6,960 nucleotides of DNA from Sulfurimonas sp. Lineage in GTDB: Bacteria; Campylobacterota; Campylobacteria; Campylobacterales; Sulfurimonadaceae. A program made the position numbers and the translations under genes. The notes under the pieces were generated by a model. The model was not told the origin of the DNA and did not search any database. It worked only from the letters and a program-made list of their open reading frames with translations. The stretch spans positions 4,558 to 11,517 of the forward strand of contig JAESSH010000019.1 in assembly GCA_016764205.1 (NCBI GenBank). Reading direction: 5' to 3'. Below, in pieces: positions 5,105 through 6,960 of this stretch; positions within the stretch are counted from its first letter, which is position 1; each line of letters opens with the position of its first letter.

Positions 5105-6960
5105 TTATTATCATAATAAAAGTCAGTTATAGGACCTTGAACACTGTATATATGCAACTTTTGTAGTTGCTCGAGTTCATCAACAGTTTTAACGTAGGTA
5201 GCAATGATTTCTATGCCAAGAGAATCGGTAATTATATGCAGGGAGGACATGGAATCTTGTGATTGGTCAAGTAAAAAAGCACAATCTGCTTTTAAAAATT
5301 TAGGATTGAGTTCTTTGAGATAATTAAAATCATTGGATTCTCCTGTAAATGAGTTTATACCAAACTCGAAGTTATACTTTGAAAAGAGATGGACAAAACT
5401 TTTAAGGACTAAAATATTATTGATGGCAAAGTTATCGGTAACCTCAAAAGAAAGTTTAAAGGCTAAGGTCTTTGCATGTTCTTCAAAAAGTGAAGAGAGT
5501 TCAGAAAAAGCCTTAGAGTCTTTAATAAACTCATTTGAAAGACGGATAGAACAAACCCCATCTTTAATCTCTTTATGTTTTTTCGTTATAAGGTCATAAA
5601 GTGTAACAATGTACATTTTAGATACTAAACCTAAGTTAATGGCAGGCGCAATAAAGTCTCCATATAAGAATCGTTTGTTTTCTCCTCCGTCGATAGTAAA
5701 TGTCATTACCTTATGCGTAACTGTTTTTGTTTTTGTATTGAGGGTAGGCCAGAATTTTAGACTAAAATAGTTATTGTCTATCGAGTCTTCTAAAATCTCA
5801 CGCCATTGTTCTTTACCCATAGCATTTTCATCATCTTTTTCTTCATAGAGGTAGGTATTTTCTGTATGATGTGCCTTTGCTTGGGATAAGGCATTATCTA
5901 CACGAGTGAGAAGTTCAGCAACTGTAACAGTAGGCTTATAGCAGTACAAACCTAAGCTAATAAAAACATGGTGTTTGTCTAAGTCATTTGCGAGTAATAG
6001 CTCATCAAAGCGAGAATTTATTCTTTTAGCTATGCTCTTTGCATTGTGAGTTTCACAGTTAGGAATTACAAGAGTAAACTCTGTGCCATTTACTCGTGCG
6101 ATTACTTTGTTTTCGTATTTTATAGATACATCTTTAAAAATATCTGCAATTTCTAAAAACATATCATCCGTTTTTTGAGCCCCAAGTTTTTGGTTTAGCA
6201 ATTCGGCTCCACTGAGTGCAACAAAAATAATTGTTCCACCATTTGCCTTATTTTCAAGCTTGATTAAATCGGAGAGTTTTAGCATAAGGTAGCGACGATT
6301 AAATAGTTTTGTTGTAGGGTCATTATAAAGAAGTTCTTTGTTTCTTCGTGCTGTTTCATTCCCTTTTAAGAATATTTCTTCAACTTTTTTTACCATTGCA
6401 TTCATTCCTTTTACCACATCTCGAAACTCTGTGGTAAAAGGAATCTTATTTTGAATTACAAATTCATTTTTTAAAATTGACTCGGCTTGACACTGGACAC
6501 GATAAAGAGGCTTAAGAACAAAATGGAGTATCGCTGATAATAGTAAGAGAGCAATCACAACAGATACAATAAAAAGATAAAGAAGTTGAATAAATATCTT
6601 ATAAAGAGCCTTATAAACAATACCAATATCGCCTTCAACACTTACCACACCAATTATATTCCACCCAGAAGACACATCAGCAGAAACAGTCTCTAGCTCA
6701 ACCGCAGTAAAGTTTATAAACCAAAGGGGGACTCCTTCAACAGGCTCATTATCAATTTGGAGATAATCTGTAAGCCCATCGTTAGATTTAAAGTCAATCA
6801 TCTTATAATAACCGCTATCAAATTCGGCATCTATCGTCGTAACGAGAAAGGCTGGTTCCTCACTTGCATTTGCTAACTTATCTGTTAGTGTGGATATGTT
6901 ATTCACTGTTGTCTCGTAAAGGGACTGAATTATATCTTGCTTAGCAGATTGGTAGTTAAT
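5101..6960 (-). CDS. lapD: LapD-like c-di-GMP receptor with degenerate GGDEF and EAL domains (5' end outside window)
   Basis: The frame is open from the right edge to a TAA at 5101-5103, giving 619 residues. The GTG at 6904-6906 is not a credible start, because the 18 upstream codons are also coding (SAKQDIIQSLYETT is LapD-like). About 25 residues, including TM1, should lie beyond the edge, for a total near LapD's ~650. The periplasmic domain shows the LapD_MoxY_N pattern: EFDSGYYKMIDF, PLWFINF, and GWNIIGVVSV with Trp at 6661-6663 matching the LapG-contacting Trp125. TM2 is about 6517-6594, followed by a HAMP-like linker. The GGDEF signature is RVNGTEF (6076-6096) instead of RxGGDEF. The EAL signature is KVMTF (5698-5712), the DDFGTG position reads GINSFTG, and the ExVE glutamates are missing; only LKAD remains. 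Neither enzyme activity is expected, as in LapD, which binds c-di-GMP and sequesters the protease LapG so that a large adhesin stays on the surface. LapG and the adhesin are not in this window. Confidence 0.85.
   Translation of the reverse strand: MNYQSAKQDIIQSLYETTVNNISTLTDKLANASEEPAFLVTTIDAEFDSGYYKMIDFKSNDGLTDYLQIDNEPVEGVPLWFINFTAVELETVSADVSSGWNIIGVVSVEGDIGIVYKALYKIFIQLLYLFIVSVVIALLLLSAILHFVLKPLYRVQCQAESILKNEFVIQNKIPFTTEFRDVVKGMNAMVKKVEEIFLKGNETARRNKELLYNDPTTKLFNRRYLMLKLSDLIKLENKANGGTIIFVALSGAELLNQKLGAQKTDDMFLEIADIFKDVSIKYENKVIARVNGTEFTLVIPNCETHNAKSIAKRINSRFDELLLANDLDKHHVFISLGLYCYKPTVTVAELLTRVDNALSQAKAHHTENTYLYEEKDDENAMGKEQWREILEDSIDNNYFSLKFWPTLNTKTKTVTHKVMTFTIDGGENKRFLYGDFIAPAINLGLVSKMYIVTLYDLITKKHKEIKDGVCSIRLSNEFIKDSKAFSELSSLFEEHAKTLAFKLSFEVTDNFAINNILVLKSFVHLFSKYNFEFGINSFTGESNDFNYLKELNPKFLKADCAFLLDQSQDSMSSLHIITDSLGIEIIATYVKTVDELEQLQKLHIYSVQGPITDFYYDNN

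Noticed and set aside
5333..5599. Plus-strand open frame of 88 codons
   Set aside because: It is antisense to the EAL-like domain of the LapD-like gene and shows no independent coding features.

Overview
The window looks like ordinary chromosome from an AT-rich Gram-negative bacterium, most likely a Campylobacterota member of the Sulfurimonas/Sulfuricurvum/Arcobacter kind. This is inferred from the low GC content, compact gene packing, promoters that are little more than an AT-rich -10 box, a Cache-type chemoreceptor, and a small membrane protein of a type I loosely associate with that phylum. No ribosomal or other phylogenetic marker is present, so the assignment is tentative. No insertion sequence, phage gene, CRISPR array or other mobile element is visible.

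Layout. Positions 1910 down to 1 (minus strand, running off the left edge) encode a polytopic membrane protein made of two copies of the DUF1538 membrane domain followed by a C-terminal PII-like (GlnB-like) signalling domain. Its promoter region (1911-2025) is shared divergently with a tRNA-Ser(GGA) gene at 2026-2115. Downstream on the plus strand is a complete methyl-accepting chemotaxis protein (2208-4244) with a periplasmic Cache-type sensor. A two-gene unit follows, with its own consensus -10 box: a secreted, probably lipid-anchored HMA-domain metal-binding protein with a CGEGKCG tail (4298-4711), and, starting on the base after its stop codon, a small single-pass membrane protein of unknown function (4712-5104). 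Converging on this, and overlapping it by 4 bp at a shared TTAA, is a LapD-like inside-out c-di-GMP receptor (minus strand, 6960 down to 5101). The window cuts off its N-terminus; the GTG at 6906 is not a convincing start.

How it fits together. The genes are mostly independent: a membrane protein with a cis PII-like domain, a chemoreceptor, a metal-binding module, and a c-di-GMP receptor likely to control surface-adhesin retention. The points most worth a second look are the EGKCG motif on the HMA protein, which matches the motif reported as modified by MNIO enzymes in copper-binding RiPPs; the double DUF1538 plus PII-like fusion; and the LapD-type receptor with both GGDEF and EAL sites visibly degenerate. 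I see no convincing Rho-independent terminator, and no gene-free stretch exceeds about 115 bases.
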